A stretch of 64,000 bases of DNA from Herbidospora sakaeratensis. GTDB lineage: Bacteria > Actinomycetota > Actinomycetes > Streptosporangiales > Streptosporangiaceae. The position numbers and the translations under genes are program-made. The notes under the pieces were generated by a model that was not told the DNA's origin, searched no databases, and was given only the letters and a program-made list of their open reading frames with translations. The stretch covers positions 186,001 through 250,000 of the forward strand of contig NZ_BBXC01000013.1 in assembly GCF_001570525.1 (NCBI RefSeq), in the 5' to 3' direction. Below are positions 8,402 to 19,398 of this stretch, piece by piece (the first letter of the stretch is position 1; each line of letters begins with the position of its first letter).

Positions 8402-9178
8402 ATGATCAAGCTCACGCACGTCTCGCACGTCTTCGCCGGACGTCAGGGTGAGGTCCACGCGCTGGACGACATCACCCTTGAGGTGCGCCGCAACGAGCTG
8501 GTGACGCTCGTGGGCCGCTCGGGCTGCGGCAAGTCGACCATGTTGCGGATGGTCGCCGGGCTGCTGCGGCCCTCGTCGGGAACGGTCACGGTCGCCGGTG
8601 AGCCGGTGGGCAAACCCCGGCAGGATGTCAGCTTCATGTTCCAGCGTGCGGCCCTGCTGCCGTGGCGTACGGTGCTGGACAACGTCCTGCTCCCGGTGGA
8701 GATTCTCCGCCTGGACCGGGCGGCCAAGCGCCGGCGGGCACATGAGCTGCTGGAACTCGTCGGTCTCGCCGGTTTCGAGAAGCGGCTGCCGCACGAGTTG
8801 TCGGGCGGCATGCAGCAGCGCGCGTCCCTGTGCCGTTCGCTGATCCAGGATCCCCTCGTCCTGCTCATGGACGAGCCCTTCTCCGCGCTCGACGCGCTGA
8901 CCCGGGAGGAGTTGTCGATAGAGCTGCAACGCATCCGGATGGAGCGGGAGATGACCATCGTCTTCGTCACCCACTCCATCGAGGAGGCGGTGCTGCTCGC
9001 CGACCGGGTGGCGGTGCTCAGCCCCCGGCCCGGCCGGCTCCGCAAGATCATCGACGTGGACATCCCACGCCCGCGCACACTCGGGCGCAACGCGTACGCG
9101 GACCGAGTCGCCGAGGTCAGCGCCGAACTGCACGAGCTGTTGATGCCGGCGCCGATGGCGCCGGAGGGCGCCGGATGA
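8402..9178 (+). CDS. ABC transporter ATP-binding protein (SsuB/TauB-like)
   Basis: This 258-residue ATPase has all the expected motifs: Walker A (GRSGCGKST), a Q-loop glutamine in FQRAALLPWRT, the signature LSGGMQQR, Walker B with the catalytic glutamate (LLMDEPFSALD), and the switch histidine in FVTHSIEEAV. The family powers uptake of sulfonates, nitrate or other small anions together with an NMT1-type binding protein. It starts 11 bases after the binding-protein gene, and its stop overlaps the permease start (ATGA). Nothing unusual was seen. The substrate is not identifiable from the ATPase. Confidence 0.95.
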   Translation: MIKLTHVSHVFAGRQGEVHALDDITLEVRRNELVTLVGRSGCGKSTMLRMVAGLLRPSSGTVTVAGEPVGKPRQDVSFMFQRAALLPWRTVLDNVLLPVEILRLDRAAKRRRAHELLELVGLAGFEKRLPHELSGGMQQRASLCRSLIQDPLVLLMDEPFSALDALTREELSIELQRIRMEREMTIVFVTHSIEEAVLLADRVAVLSPRPGRLRKIIDVDIPRPRTLGRNAYADRVAEVSAELHELLMPAPMAPEGAG

Positions 9179-9972
9179 CCGCCGTGCCGCGGACGCGGCG
9201 GATCGGCTCCAGGGCGACGCGGCGTCTGGTGGACTGGGGCCTCCCCGTCATCGCCCTGGTCGTCCTGGTCGCCCTGTGGTGGCTGGCCACGATCGTCTTC
9301 TCGATCGAGCAGTTCCTGGTGCCCGCGCCGGACGACGTGATCGAGGCCTTCATCGGCCAGTCCGGCTTCCTCTTGGAGCAGACCTGGGTGACCCTGCTGG
9401 AGACGGTGCAGGGGTTTGCGGTCGCGGTCGTCGTCGGAATCTCCACGGCGATGTCGATCGCCGGTTCGCGGTTACTTGAGAAGATGATTTATCCGCTGCT
9501 GCTCGCGGTGAATGCCGTACCGAAGATTGCGATCGCGCCGATCCTTGTGGTCTGGCTGGGCTTCGGGCCGTTTCCGAAGATCGTCATGGTGTTCCTGCTC
9601 TGTTTCTTCCCGATCGTGATCTCAACGGCCACCGGCCTGAAATCCACTCCCGCCGAGCTGACCGAGCTGGTCCGCTCCTACGACGCCAGCCGCCTGCAGG
9701 TGTTTGTCAAAGTCCGTTTTCCGTACGCGTTGCCGCAGGTGATGGTGGGTCTCAAGACGGCGATCTCATTGGCGGTCATCGGCGCGGTCATCGCGGAATT
9801 CGTCGGTGCCGACGCCGGACTCGGCTTCGTCATCGTGCAGTCGGGCGCGAGCGCGGACACCCCGCTGGCCTTCGCCGCCATGGCCCTGCTCGGCGTCATC
9901 AGCATCGTTCTCTTCTACGGTCTGAACGCGCTTGAGAAGGTGATTCTCCCGTGGGCGGAGGAGAATCGTTGA
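9175..9972 (+). CDS. ABC transporter permease (SsuC/TauC-like)
   Basis: This 265-residue membrane protein has about six predicted transmembrane segments. The first is near LPVIALVVLVALWWLATIV. The cytoplasmic coupling loop of the BPD_transp_1 family follows, centred on ELTELVRSYDASRLQVFVKV. It completes the importer with the binding protein and ATPase before it. The ATG at 9175 overlaps the ATPase stop. A rare TTA leucine codon lies near 9470, which in Streptomyces-like actinomycetes can make expression depend on the bldA tRNA. The gene ends four bases before the convergent LysR gene, so little room remains for a terminator. Confidence 0.94.
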   Translation: MTAVPRTRRIGSRATRRLVDWGLPVIALVVLVALWWLATIVFSIEQFLVPAPDDVIEAFIGQSGFLLEQTWVTLLETVQGFAVAVVVGISTAMSIAGSRLLEKMIYPLLLAVNAVPKIAIAPILVVWLGFGPFPKIVMVFLLCFFPIVISTATGLKSTPAELTELVRSYDASRLQVFVKVRFPYALPQVMVGLKTAISLAVIGAVIAEFVGADAGLGFVIVQSGASADTPLAFAAMALLGVISIVLFYGLNALEKVILPWAEENR

Positions 9973-9976
9973 GAAA

Positions 9977-10882
9977 TTAGATGCTGCGAGCCGTGTCGAT
10001 GAGCCGGCGGCGGAGCCACTGGTGCGCGAGGTCGTCGTTGTCGCGAGGGTTCCAGTACATGGCTTCCTGGATGGCGCTCAGCGACAACGGATATTCCACG
10101 ATCCGCAGTTGTGCCACGCTGACCAGTTTGAGAGCCAGACGTTCCGGCGCGATGGTGGCCAGCCGGGTTCCGGTGAGCAGGAGCAGCGGCACCGCGAAGC
10201 TCTCCGTCGTCAGCTCCACCGGAATGTGCACATTCAGCGCCTCCAGATCCACGTTGGTGATCGGTGAGACGGTTCCCCCGCTGAAGGCGACGTACCGGAG
10301 TGCGGTGGCCTGTTCGGGTGTCACCGAATCGCGCACGTCAGGGTGGTTCCGATCGACCACCAGCACGTAGCGATCGGTGAACAGCGGCTCGTGGGGGAAG
10401 GGAAGCTTCCGGTCGGCGAGCTTGGTCGGGATGATGACCATGTCGACCGCTCCGGAGCGGAGCTGGTCGGCGAAGTCGGCGTCGACCGGACGCATGCAGA
10501 TCCGAATGTGCGGCGCCGTACCGGCGATCGATTCCAGCAGCGGGCCCAGGAGCACTATCGTGACGTAATCCGCCGCCATGATCGTGAACGCGGCCTTGTC
10601 CTTCGCCGGGTCGAAGCCGGGCGAGCGAAGTAAAACCGCCTCGGCGGCGCTCAGCGCCTCCCGTACCGGCCCGACCAGCGTATCGGCGAGCGGCGTCCGC
10701 TGCAGGCTCCGCCCTTCCCGCACCAGCAGCGGATCACCGAAATGTTTGCGCAGTCTCGCCAGCGAGGCGCTCATCGCAGGCTGCCCGACCGACGTCCGCT
10801 TGGCCGCCCGCGTGACGTTGCGCTCGGTCAACAGCGCGTCCAGCGCGACGAGCAGGTTGAGGTCGACACTTGCCAGGCTCAT
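9977..10882 (-). CDS. LysR-family transcriptional regulator
   Basis: The protein is 301 residues. Its N-terminal winged helix reads LNLLVALDALLTERNVTRAA then VGQPAMSASLARLRKHFGDP, the classical LTTR pattern resembling NodD/NahR-type members. An effector-binding domain of about 200 residues follows. The ATG at 10882 gives a normal-length protein; a longer open frame to 11128 would add sequence unlike the family. It is convergent with the oxygenase-importer operon and is the only intact regulator near it, so it is a reasonable candidate for aromatic-inducible control. No palindromic T-N11-A operator was identified with confidence. Confidence 0.92.
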   Translation of the reverse strand: MSLASVDLNLLVALDALLTERNVTRAAKRTSVGQPAMSASLARLRKHFGDPLLVREGRSLQRTPLADTLVGPVREALSAAEAVLLRSPGFDPAKDKAAFTIMAADYVTIVLLGPLLESIAGTAPHIRICMRPVDADFADQLRSGAVDMVIIPTKLADRKLPFPHEPLFTDRYVLVVDRNHPDVRDSVTPEQATALRYVAFSGGTVSPITNVDLEALNVHIPVELTTESFAVPLLLLTGTRLATIAPERLALKLVSVAQLRIVEYPLSLSAIQEAMYWNPRDNDDLAHQWLRRRLIDTARSI

Positions 10883-11000
10883 GAAGGGCTCCGGCCGCTT
10901 ATGAGAAAGATCGACAACTCTCCACGACGCTACCACTCCATAAAGCGCGGCGCGCTGCACGTCGTGGGCCGCCTCCCAGCCGCCTGCCGGCGCGGCGGCC

Positions 11001-11201
11001 CGCGTCAACGCCGTCTCCCCGGGCTTCATCGACACCCCCATCCAGGGCGGCGCCACCCCGGAGCAGCTTTCGCAGCTCCACCCCAACAAGCGCACCGGCA
11101 CCGTCGACGACATCGCCAGGGGCGTCATCTACCTGGAGGAGTCGCCGCTGGTCACTGGCGAGTTCCTGCACGTCGACGGCGGCCTCATCGCCGGCCGCTG
11201 A
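11001..11201 (+). pseudogene. SDR oxidoreductase, 3'-terminal fragment
   Basis: Sixty-six codons and a stop encode the last part of a short-chain dehydrogenase. RVNAVSPGFIDTPI is the conserved segment after the catalytic lysine, and HVDGGLIAGR is the standard C-terminus. The Rossmann fold and active site are absent. Upstream sequence runs straight into the LysR promoter region without homology. It is a 3' scrap of a ~250-residue gene left by a deletion. The next gene, a SnoaL-like protein, starts 33 bases later and may have been co-transcribed with the original dehydrogenase. Confidence 0.75.
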
Positions 11202-11233
11202 ACTTCGGCGACCGAGCGAAAAGGAGCGGGAAC

Positions 11234-11617
11234 ATGGCAGGCGAGAAGAGCGACGAGGAGATCTTCGCGAGCGTCCTCGACACCTGGAAACACGGCATCG
11301 ACGTGCACGACACCACCGAGATCGGGTCGGCCTTCGCCGAAGACGCCATCTTCCAGGGCGGCCACCCCGACCCCGTGCGAGGACGCGACGCCGTAGTGGC
11401 CTACTACGACCCCGAGCCGCTGACCGGGGTCGAGTACGAGATCATCGACGCCCGCCGCTCGGCGGACAATGTGATCGTCGGTTACGCGACCGCGCACTTC
11501 GAGTTCCCCGGCCACACTCCGACCGTCCACCGGCACGTGACCATGGTGCTCGAACGCACCGGCCAGCAGTGGCTCATCGGTCATTACCACGTGTCGCTGA
11601 TCCCGGCCCCGCACTGA
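11234..11617 (+). CDS. SnoaL-like (NTF2-fold) protein
   Basis: This 127-residue protein has the cone-shaped alpha+beta pattern of the SnoaL/NTF2 superfamily: helices carrying VLDTWKHGIDVHDTTEIGSA, then FAEDAIFQGGHPDPVRGRDA, and a C-terminal strand with WLIGHYHVSLIP. AAGGAG lies eight bases before the ATG. Members range from polyketide cyclases to ketosteroid isomerases and small hydrolases; the catalytic chemistry cannot be read from sequence alone. It follows an SDR fragment and sits within the rearranged catabolic region, so it may be a surviving pathway enzyme. Confidence 0.82.
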   Translation: MAGEKSDEEIFASVLDTWKHGIDVHDTTEIGSAFAEDAIFQGGHPDPVRGRDAVVAYYDPEPLTGVEYEIIDARRSADNVIVGYATAHFEFPGHTPTVHRHVTMVLERTGQQWLIGHYHVSLIPAPH

Positions 11618-11639
11618 GCCGGGCCCGCCGGGCGGTCGT

Positions 11640-12105
11640 CACGGCCGGGGGATGACCGGGAGCAGGGCCGGGCGTTTGGCCGTCCGGCCGTCGCCGCTCG
11701 ATCGGCCCCGGATACGGCGGATCCGCCAGGGGCCGAGGAAGGCGGTGCCCCAGCCCATCTCGGCCCCGGTGGGGAGCAGGGCGTTCGGGTGGCGGACCCG
11801 GGGAGTTCGTCGGTCCGGGTGAGGTCGCTGCCGGGCACGTCCAAGGCGTGGGCGGCCGCGGCGGCGATGCGTTCGTGGCCCAGGGGAGCGGCGTGGAGCC
11901 GGTCGCGGCTCCACAACCTGGCGTCGGTGGAGACAGGGCAGGGGAACGGGGTAGGGGAAGGTGTCCGCCAGGACCGTGCCGTGCCGGCGAGAGGCCTCAC
12001 GGAGCCGGTCGTCAAGTTGAGGATCTTGGCAGGAAACGCCGGGCAACCGGGCCGCGTTCTTCACGCCGCGTTCTTCACCAGGTGATGTGCCCTTGGCCGT
12101 CATCC
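11640..12105 (-). pseudogene. SGNH/GDSL-family hydrolase, C-terminal remnant
   Basis: Read on the minus strand, one frame gives RLPGVSCQDPQLDDRLREAS then HGTVLADTFPYP. A second frame continues with DARLWSRDRLHAAPLGHERI and AAAAHALDV. The D-x-x-H pattern (DRLHAAPLGHERIA) is the C-terminal catalytic block of SGNH hydrolases. The N-terminal serine block is missing, and at least one frameshift separates the pieces, so no functional enzyme can be made. It lies directly downstream of the Tn3 transposase remnant on the same strand. Confidence 0.65.
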
Positions 12106-12134
12106 TCGCGGGTGGCGAGCCGACCGGCGGCTTC

Positions 12135-13645
12135 TCAGCGCGGCGCGCCAGCGGGGTCGGTGATCGGCAGCCGGACGGCCGTGTTCAGCCTGACCTCGCC
12201 GTAGGGGCGGACGTGCTGCCAGAACAGTGGGGTCAGGCCGCGCCGGTCGGCCGGGGTGAGCAGGCCCGCCCACTGCTCGTCGGCCAGGACGTCCTGCAGC
12301 ATGAGGGTGTTGACGAACACCAGCGCCGCCTGGAGGATCCAGCGCGGTCATCTCCACCTCCTCGCGCCGGTTGGTGGAGATCTCCCCGCCGCGTCCGTAG
12401 CAGATGACCGCGTTGGCGCCGTTCCATGCCTCCACCACGTTCAGGCCTTCCTCGATCTGCCGCCGCAGGTCGCGATCGCGCAGGTAGCGGGCCACGAAGA
12501 CGGTGCGCTGGGCGCGGCCGATCTCCAGCATCGCCTGGTAGGCCGGGTGCGAGGCCGAGCGGGTGAACCGCGACAAGATCGCCTCGGTGGAGGCGGTGCC
12601 GGTCCGGATCGCGGTGGCGTACTTGATCACCTGGTCGTCGTTGGTGGCGATCAGGTCCCAGCGCACCGGCCGGGTCAGCGCCGGCGCCACCCGCCCGTAC
12701 CGGGCAGCGTCCCCCGGCTCGGCCTGGTACAGCCGTACGTGGTTGATCTGCTTGATGCGCGGGAGCAGGTCGACGTTCAGCAGCCGGGTGATGCCGAACC
12801 CGATCTCCGACTGGCCGTGGGAGTCGACGTAGTTGCCCTCCACCTTCATGGTGGTGCCGTGCCTGATGGCGCCCTCCACCATGGCGGCCACCTCTGAGGC
12901 CGAGGCCTTCAGCGTCTGGGAGTGCACCACCACCGACCCGCGCTCGACGTGCCAGTAGACCAGCACGCCGCGGCCGCCGTAGCGCGAGTGCCACTCGGTG
13001 AACAGGTTCTGATCCCAGGCCCGGAAATGGGTGGAGTCGGAGGCCACCGCCGTCGACCCGGCACCCCACAATCCGGCATCGCGCACCGCGAAGGTGGCGT
13101 TGGCGATCTCGACCGCGACCATCCGCGCCACCTCCGCGCTCAGATAGCGGCGGCGCACATACCGCAGCTCCTCCTCGGTGTGCGGGTGCGCGCCGGAGGT
13201 GACCGACCGGATCCCGCAGTTGGTGCCGTAGGCGTAGATCAGCAGCATCAGACGCTCGGCCAGCACCTGCCCCTCCAGGTGGCCGCCCCCGGTCAGCGAG
13301 GCCACCTTCTCCAGGCAGCCGGTCCGCAAGATCGCCTCCTTCAGCACATCGATGAGCGGGACCGCGCTCCACCGGCGGGCGACCTCGTTCTTGATCCGGC
13401 GCAGGTTACGCGGCTCGGGGGCGGTTTCGATCGGGGACAGCTTGATCGCGCCGCCCTTCCGGTCGGCGATCTGCACCCACGACAGCGTCGGCAGCATATG
13501 GTCGAGCTCGGCCAGGGCGTCGCTCACCTCCTGGCGCAGCGCCCGGCAGAACGCCTCGGATCGCGCGGCTTGCGCAACTCGGCGTAGTGCTCGTCCTCGA
13601 GGTCACGCGGCGAGCCGACGCGGACCTTGAGGATGTAGCTCTCCT
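12135..13645 (-). pseudogene. Tn3-family transposase, C-terminal (DDE) remnant
   Basis: This is the second half of a Tn3-type TnpA (DDE_Tnp_Tn3). It opens with YILKVRVGSPRDLEDEHYAE near 13640. One frameshift follows near 13560. It then continues through LIYAYGTNCGIRSVTSGAHP, VASDSTHFRAWDQNLFTEWH and VEGNYVDSHGQSEIGFGITR to NGANAVICYGRGGEISTNRR. A second frameshift near 12335 moves the reading to VFVNTLMLQDVLADEQWAGL and RGLTPLFWQHVRPYGEVRLN. The ~450 preceding residues are missing. No matching terminal inverted repeat was found. It directly abuts the C-terminal part of a broken FAD monooxygenase at about 13650. Confidence 0.85.
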
Positions 13646-13649
13646 CCCC

Positions 13650-15491
<1,842 letters not shown>

Positions 15492-15516
15492 TCACCTGGC
15501 CCGGTGCGAGAGGGCC

Positions 15517-16494
15517 TCAGCCGTATCGCTCGACGAGCGCGTTGCCGATCGAGACCAGGTGGTCTCGCACCCCGGGAGGGCCGATCACCTCGAGCCATTC
15601 GACCAGTCCGGCCAGCTCGCCGGCCAGCGCGTACTCGTTGTAGCCCCGGATCACGACCTCGATGCGGCCGTCGCTCGTGGGACCTCCCACCTCAAGCCGT
15701 CCGCCGAGCATCATCCGGAGCCGGCCTATCCAGTCAGGCGTACACAGCGCCTGAATCTCAAGGGGCGATCGCTTACGGTCGATCTCGTCGGCGATCTCGC
15801 GCCAGCTCGCGGCCAGGTCGAAGTCCGCAGGCCGGTGCACGGGATCGCCGGTCGGCTCGGTGGACGAGACGCGGTCGATCCGGAAGGTCCGCCGACCGGT
15901 CTCGGTGTGGGAGACGAGGTACCAGGACGGACCTTTGGCGACGATGCCCAGCGGGTGCACGGTCCTCTCGGTTTCGACGCCGGTGCTGTCGACGTAGCCG
16001 AGCCGCACCTGAACCCCGCGGATCACCGCGTTCTGGAGTTCGTCGAGGAACCGGGGCGGTCGGGCCTCGAACCGGCCAGACCCCCACCGTCCCGGGTCCA
16101 TGACCAGCGAGGAGGCTGCCGCTTCGGCCTGCACCCGAAAAGGCTCCGGCAGGGCCTGGACGAGCTTGCGCAGCGCCGCCTTCACGGCCGGCGTCGCAGC
16201 CGAAGCCGGTCCGGCCACCAGGAACAGCGCGCGGACCTCACTCTCCGTCAACCCGGATAGATCGGTGCGGGCACCCCCCACGAGACGCCAACCACCGCCT
16301 CGGCCCTGCATGGAGTAGACGGGCACCCCGGCCATGGCCAGGGCGTCGAGGTCACGGCGCGCGGTGCGCTCGGAGACCTCCAGCTCTCGGGAGACCTCTG
16401 CCGCCGTCACCTGTTCGCGCCGTTGCAGCAGGAGAAGGATGGCCACCAGCCGGTCGGTTCGCACGCCGCCAACGTTGCCACTCAAACCGGTCAT
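15517..16494 (-). CDS. WYL-domain HTH transcriptional regulator
   Basis: This 325-residue regulator has an N-terminal HTH_11 winged helix (about residues 11-65: RTDRLVAILLLLQRREQVTA, then VSERTARRDLDALAMAGVPV) and a WYL domain around GIVAKGPSWYLVSHTETGRR, followed by a C-terminal WCX-like extension. WYL proteins are usually dimeric repressors or activators that bind nucleic acid or small ligands. The ATG at 16494 is preferred; a GTG at 16464 is also possible. The gene is divergent from the epoxide hydrolase gene (80 bases between starts), so it probably controls that gene as well as itself. Confidence 0.9.
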   Translation of the reverse strand: MTGLSGNVGGVRTDRLVAILLLLQRREQVTAAEVSRELEVSERTARRDLDALAMAGVPVYSMQGRGGGWRLVGGARTDLSGLTESEVRALFLVAGPASAATPAVKAALRKLVQALPEPFRVQAEAAASSLVMDPGRWGSGRFEARPPRFLDELQNAVIRGVQVRLGYVDSTGVETERTVHPLGIVAKGPSWYLVSHTETGRRTFRIDRVSSTEPTGDPVHRPADFDLAASWREIADEIDRKRSPLEIQALCTPDWIGRLRMMLGGRLEVGGPTSDGRIEVVIRGYNEYALAGELAGLVEWLEVIGPPGVRDHLVSIGNALVERYG

Positions 16495-16573
16495 GGGGTG
16501 ACCGGTTTCGGTCGGCAAGATGGCGACCACACCGCAAGGGACCGCCCCTGCGGCAACACAGCGAGGAAACGTG

Positions 16574-17518
16574 ATGTTCGATCCGGCCGATTTCCCCAAA
16601 CCCACCCTTGTTCCGGTGAACGGGGTGGAACTCGAAGTCTTCGAAGCAGGCCGACAGAATGCGGGGAAACCCATTGTGCTCTGTCACGGCTGGCCGGAGC
16701 ACGCCTTCTCCTGGCGCCATCAGATGCCCGCCCTAGCGGCAGCGGGCTACCACGTCATCGTTCCGAACCAGCGAGGTTATGGGAACTCATCCCGCCCGAC
16801 CGAAGTGAGCGAATATGACATCGAACACCTGACGGGTGATCTCATCGCCCTCCTCGATCACTACGGATACGAAGACGCCACTTTCGTCGGCCACGATTGG
16901 GGTGCGAACGTCGTCTGGAGCCTGGCCCTGCTGCATCCGAGCCGCGTGAACAAAGTGATCAACCTGAGCCTGCCCTACCAGGAGCGCGGAGAAAAGCCCT
17001 GGGTCGAGTTCCTGGAAGAGGTGTTCGGCGGCGACCTCCACCTCGTCCATTTCAATCGACAACCAGGCGTCGCGGACGCCGTGTTCGAAGCCAACACCTT
17101 CCAGTTCCTCCGCAACCTCTACCGGAAGAACGAGCCCCCCAGAGAGTTCCGGCCGGGTATGGCGTTGATCGATCTCGCCCGAGCGGAGACGCCCCTCGGC
17201 GAGCCCATCATGAGCGACGACGAACTGGCGGTTCTGGTGTCGGCTTTCGAATCGACAGGGTTCACGGGCACCATAAATTGGTACCGAAACCTCGACCGCA
17301 ACTGGGACTTGCTGGCGGACGTGGACCCGATCATCCGACAGCCCGCACTCATGATCTACGGCGACCGAGATGCTGTCTCGAAGTCTGAACGACTGGCCGA
17401 GTTCGTGCCCAATGTGGAAGTGGTCAATCTGGATTGCGGTCACTGGATCCAGCAAGAGGAGCCCGAAGAAGCCAACCAGGCGATTCTCAAATGGCTGGAA
17501 CAGCAGGACACCATCTAG
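16574..17518 (+). CDS. Alpha/beta hydrolase, epoxide hydrolase type
   Basis: This 314-residue cytosolic alpha/beta hydrolase shows the epoxide hydrolase layout: the oxyanion motif HGWPE (about 38-42), the nucleophile aspartate in GHDWGAN (Asp ~108), a cap domain containing WYRNLDRNWDL, the acid in YGDRDAVSK and the base histidine in DCGHWIQQEEP. GAGGAAAC precedes the ATG at 16574. An upstream in-frame ATG at 16520 would overlap the promoter shared with the WYL regulator. Its base composition is slightly lower in G+C than its neighbours, hinting at separate acquisition. Haloalkane dehalogenase activity is an alternative, but the cap residues look more like those of epoxide hydrolases. Confidence 0.88.
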   Translation: MFDPADFPKPTLVPVNGVELEVFEAGRQNAGKPIVLCHGWPEHAFSWRHQMPALAAAGYHVIVPNQRGYGNSSRPTEVSEYDIEHLTGDLIALLDHYGYEDATFVGHDWGANVVWSLALLHPSRVNKVINLSLPYQERGEKPWVEFLEEVFGGDLHLVHFNRQPGVADAVFEANTFQFLRNLYRKNEPPREFRPGMALIDLARAETPLGEPIMSDDELAVLVSAFESTGFTGTINWYRNLDRNWDLLADVDPIIRQPALMIYGDRDAVSKSERLAEFVPNVEVVNLDCGHWIQQEEPEEANQAILKWLEQQDTI

Positions 17519-18421
17519 CGACTCGTGACCCGGTCTGGGCCACCCGACGCGCTTCGCGTTCGGTGGTCAGTGCGTGAATCGCTTCTTCGACCGGGGCTCG
17601 ATATTTCAGCGTCTGCGTGTGAAGAACGGGTCGGAGGGCATTCCTTCGACCTGTTCGCGTTAGCCCGTCGAAGCCCATCCCGAATAAGCACTGAGAGGCG
17701 CCCCCTTCAGTTCCCGGCGCTGAGTGCATCATGAATCATCGAGTCACCGTGGCCCGCTCGGTCGACTCTCCACATCGTGGAACGAAGACGTGATGAACAG
17801 CGTCACCTCGATCGCACCTAAGCTCGATCACACTCGGCGCCAACCGCTGTGCCGATGATCCCCAAGCCGGCATCCACCTCCGCCGCTTCTTGCCTCTAAA
17901 CAGCCTTGGTTGCCACCGCCTGGCCGCCACGTGTAGCCCAGCCACGCGGGTAGGCACGGGCCATCGGCAATGTCGTCAAGGCCGAAAGCGCCGCCGGAAC
18001 GAGACCATTTGCCGTCGGTGACGTCACCTCCCTTAGGCGCTGAGCATCAGCTCGGTTCGACAGCCCCAGCGGTGGTCGACCGGGGCCAAAGCGGTCAGCC
18101 AGTCGGGGCGGTAGACCGACCGCTCCCCGGTGGGCCAGATCGCCAAGCGGATCCAGCGCCGCCCGGGTTGGGCGGTGCTGGAGATCCCGATGGACGGGTT
18201 GGCTGGGCGTCATCGCCGACTGGAACCCGCTGTCGTCGACGGCGGCGGCCACGCGGGAGCCGTTCGGCAAGCTCGGCTGGGCCAACGACACCAGGGCAGT
18301 CCTGAACGGCGCGGTGGACGCTGCTGCGCCCGGTCGCGCAATCGAGCTGCAGGCGCCGGCGGACCTGCGGGTGACGATGGGCGAGGTGGAGCTCGGCATG
18401 ACGGAGAATTTTCGCTGAGAC

Positions 18422-18449
18422 TTACTTTGTAAAGGTGTCGGGTCAATGC
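18422..18449 (+). repeat. Dispersed 28-bp repeat, copy 1
   Basis: The sequence TTACTTTGTAAAGGTGTCGG and the next 8 bases recur at 30140-30167 with only four differences. The following ~40 bases are weakly similar as well, both ending in a CCTCAAC block. It begins just after a TGA that closes a coding-like stretch. It could be the end of a mobile element, a small MITE-like remnant or a shared promoter; the sequence does not decide. Confidence 0.5.
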
Positions 18450-18732
18450 TAGATAGTTTTTACCTCCAATAAGCCTCAACGACGATGAACGGTTTGCTCC
18501 GGGCGGAGCCGGGTGGCCGGAGAAGCTGCTCATGCCGAAGTCACCGTGACTGGTCTCGGTCAGGTAGGCGTCGCTGGGGCATCGTCGGTCGCGTTGTCGG
18601 CACCGACCTCCGTGATCGCCCATAGCCCGAGCAGCCTGGCCGATCTGTTCGGCGAGCGCAGTTCGGGCATGCGCAGCACCTCCTGGGCCACGCCGTTCCG
18701 CTGCTCCGCTGCTCCGCTGGACCGCCGGAGCC

Positions 18733-18807
18733 GATGGTCCGTGCTCCGATGGTCCGTGCTCCGATGGTCCGTGCTCCGATGGTCCGTGCTCCGATGGTCC
18801 GTGCTCC
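18733..18807 (+). repeat. 15-bp tandem repeat, five perfect copies
   Basis: Five identical head-to-tail copies of GATGGTCCGTGCTCC fill 75 bases, and the array is flanked by partly related GCTCCGCT repeats. The unit length is a multiple of three, so it stays open in all frames and encodes a repeated five-residue unit if translated, but no gene is recognised around it. It is probably a minisatellite produced by replication slippage. Confidence 0.9.
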
Positions 18808-19083
18808 GAAGGGCCATACGGTCAGAGGGCCTTAAGGGCAGACGGGCCGGGACGGAAATCGGTCGCTTGCGTCTCTCGGCTGGTCCTGGATGCCCCACCC
18901 GTGCACAGCATCCCGGGCCCGCCGTTAGGGGGCTCATCGACCAATCCCAGTGTTGCCAGTACTGATGGAGTGCGAACCATCAGCGTCGGCCATTTGTGGC
19001 CATAACACGCCAGGCTCGTTGACGATCACTGGGCTTGATCCGGTGTGACGGACATCTGAGATCAGGGGTTCGTCCCCGGAAGG

Positions 19084-19398
19084 ATGTCCATCATGGAGAG
19101 CATGGGGAAGAAGAAACGTCCTCGCCGCTCGTTCACGCCGGAGTTCAAGGCCGAAATCGTCGAGCTGTGCCGGCGAGGTGACCGCTCGGTCGGCCAGGTG
19201 GCCAAGGATTTCGAACTGACCGAGACCGCGGTGCGGGCCTGGGTCCGCCAGGCCGAGGTCGACGCCGGCAGTCGGGAAGGGCTGACCAGCGCCGAGCGGG
19301 AGGAGCTGGCCGCGTTGCGGCGGGAGAACCGCCGGTTGCGCGAGGACTTTGACATCCTCAAGCGGGCCACGGCTTTCTTTGCGAAGGAGACCCGGTGA
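19084..19398 (+). CDS. IS3-family transposase OrfA
   Basis: This 104-residue OrfA has a helix-turn-helix of the HTH_Tnp_1 type (FTPEFKAEIVELCRRGDRSV, then FELTETAVRAWVRQAEVD) and a C-terminal leucine-zipper-like helix (EELAALRRENRRLREDFDIL). This is the usual DNA-binding and oligomerisation part of IS3 transposases. Its stop overlaps the GTG start of orfB by three bases. The fusion protein OrfAB would normally be made by ribosomal frameshifting in this overlap. This frame is intact. Confidence 0.92.
   Translation: MSIMESMGKKKRPRRSFTPEFKAEIVELCRRGDRSVGQVAKDFELTETAVRAWVRQAEVDAGSREGLTSAEREELAALRRENRRLREDFDILKRATAFFAKETR

Larger units (their letters stand above)
17519..19045. other. Gene-poor interval with repeats and coding debris
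   Basis: No intact gene is visible over 1.5 kb. Around 18190-18420 a plus-strand frame (VIADWNPLSSTAAATREPFG onwards, ending MTENFR and a stop) looks coding-like but matches no family I recognise. Around 18560-18710 a minus-strand frame ending LLGLWAITEVGADNATDDAP is similarly coding-like. The interval also holds a 15-bp tandem array and one copy of a dispersed ~28-bp repeat, listed separately. It ends at the left inverted repeat of the IS3-type element. Confidence 0.5.

Noticed and set aside
17487-17732. Possible transposase fragment on the minus strand (TLKYRAPVEEAIHAL)
   Set aside because: One weak motif, no flanking repeats and no further homology in any frame.
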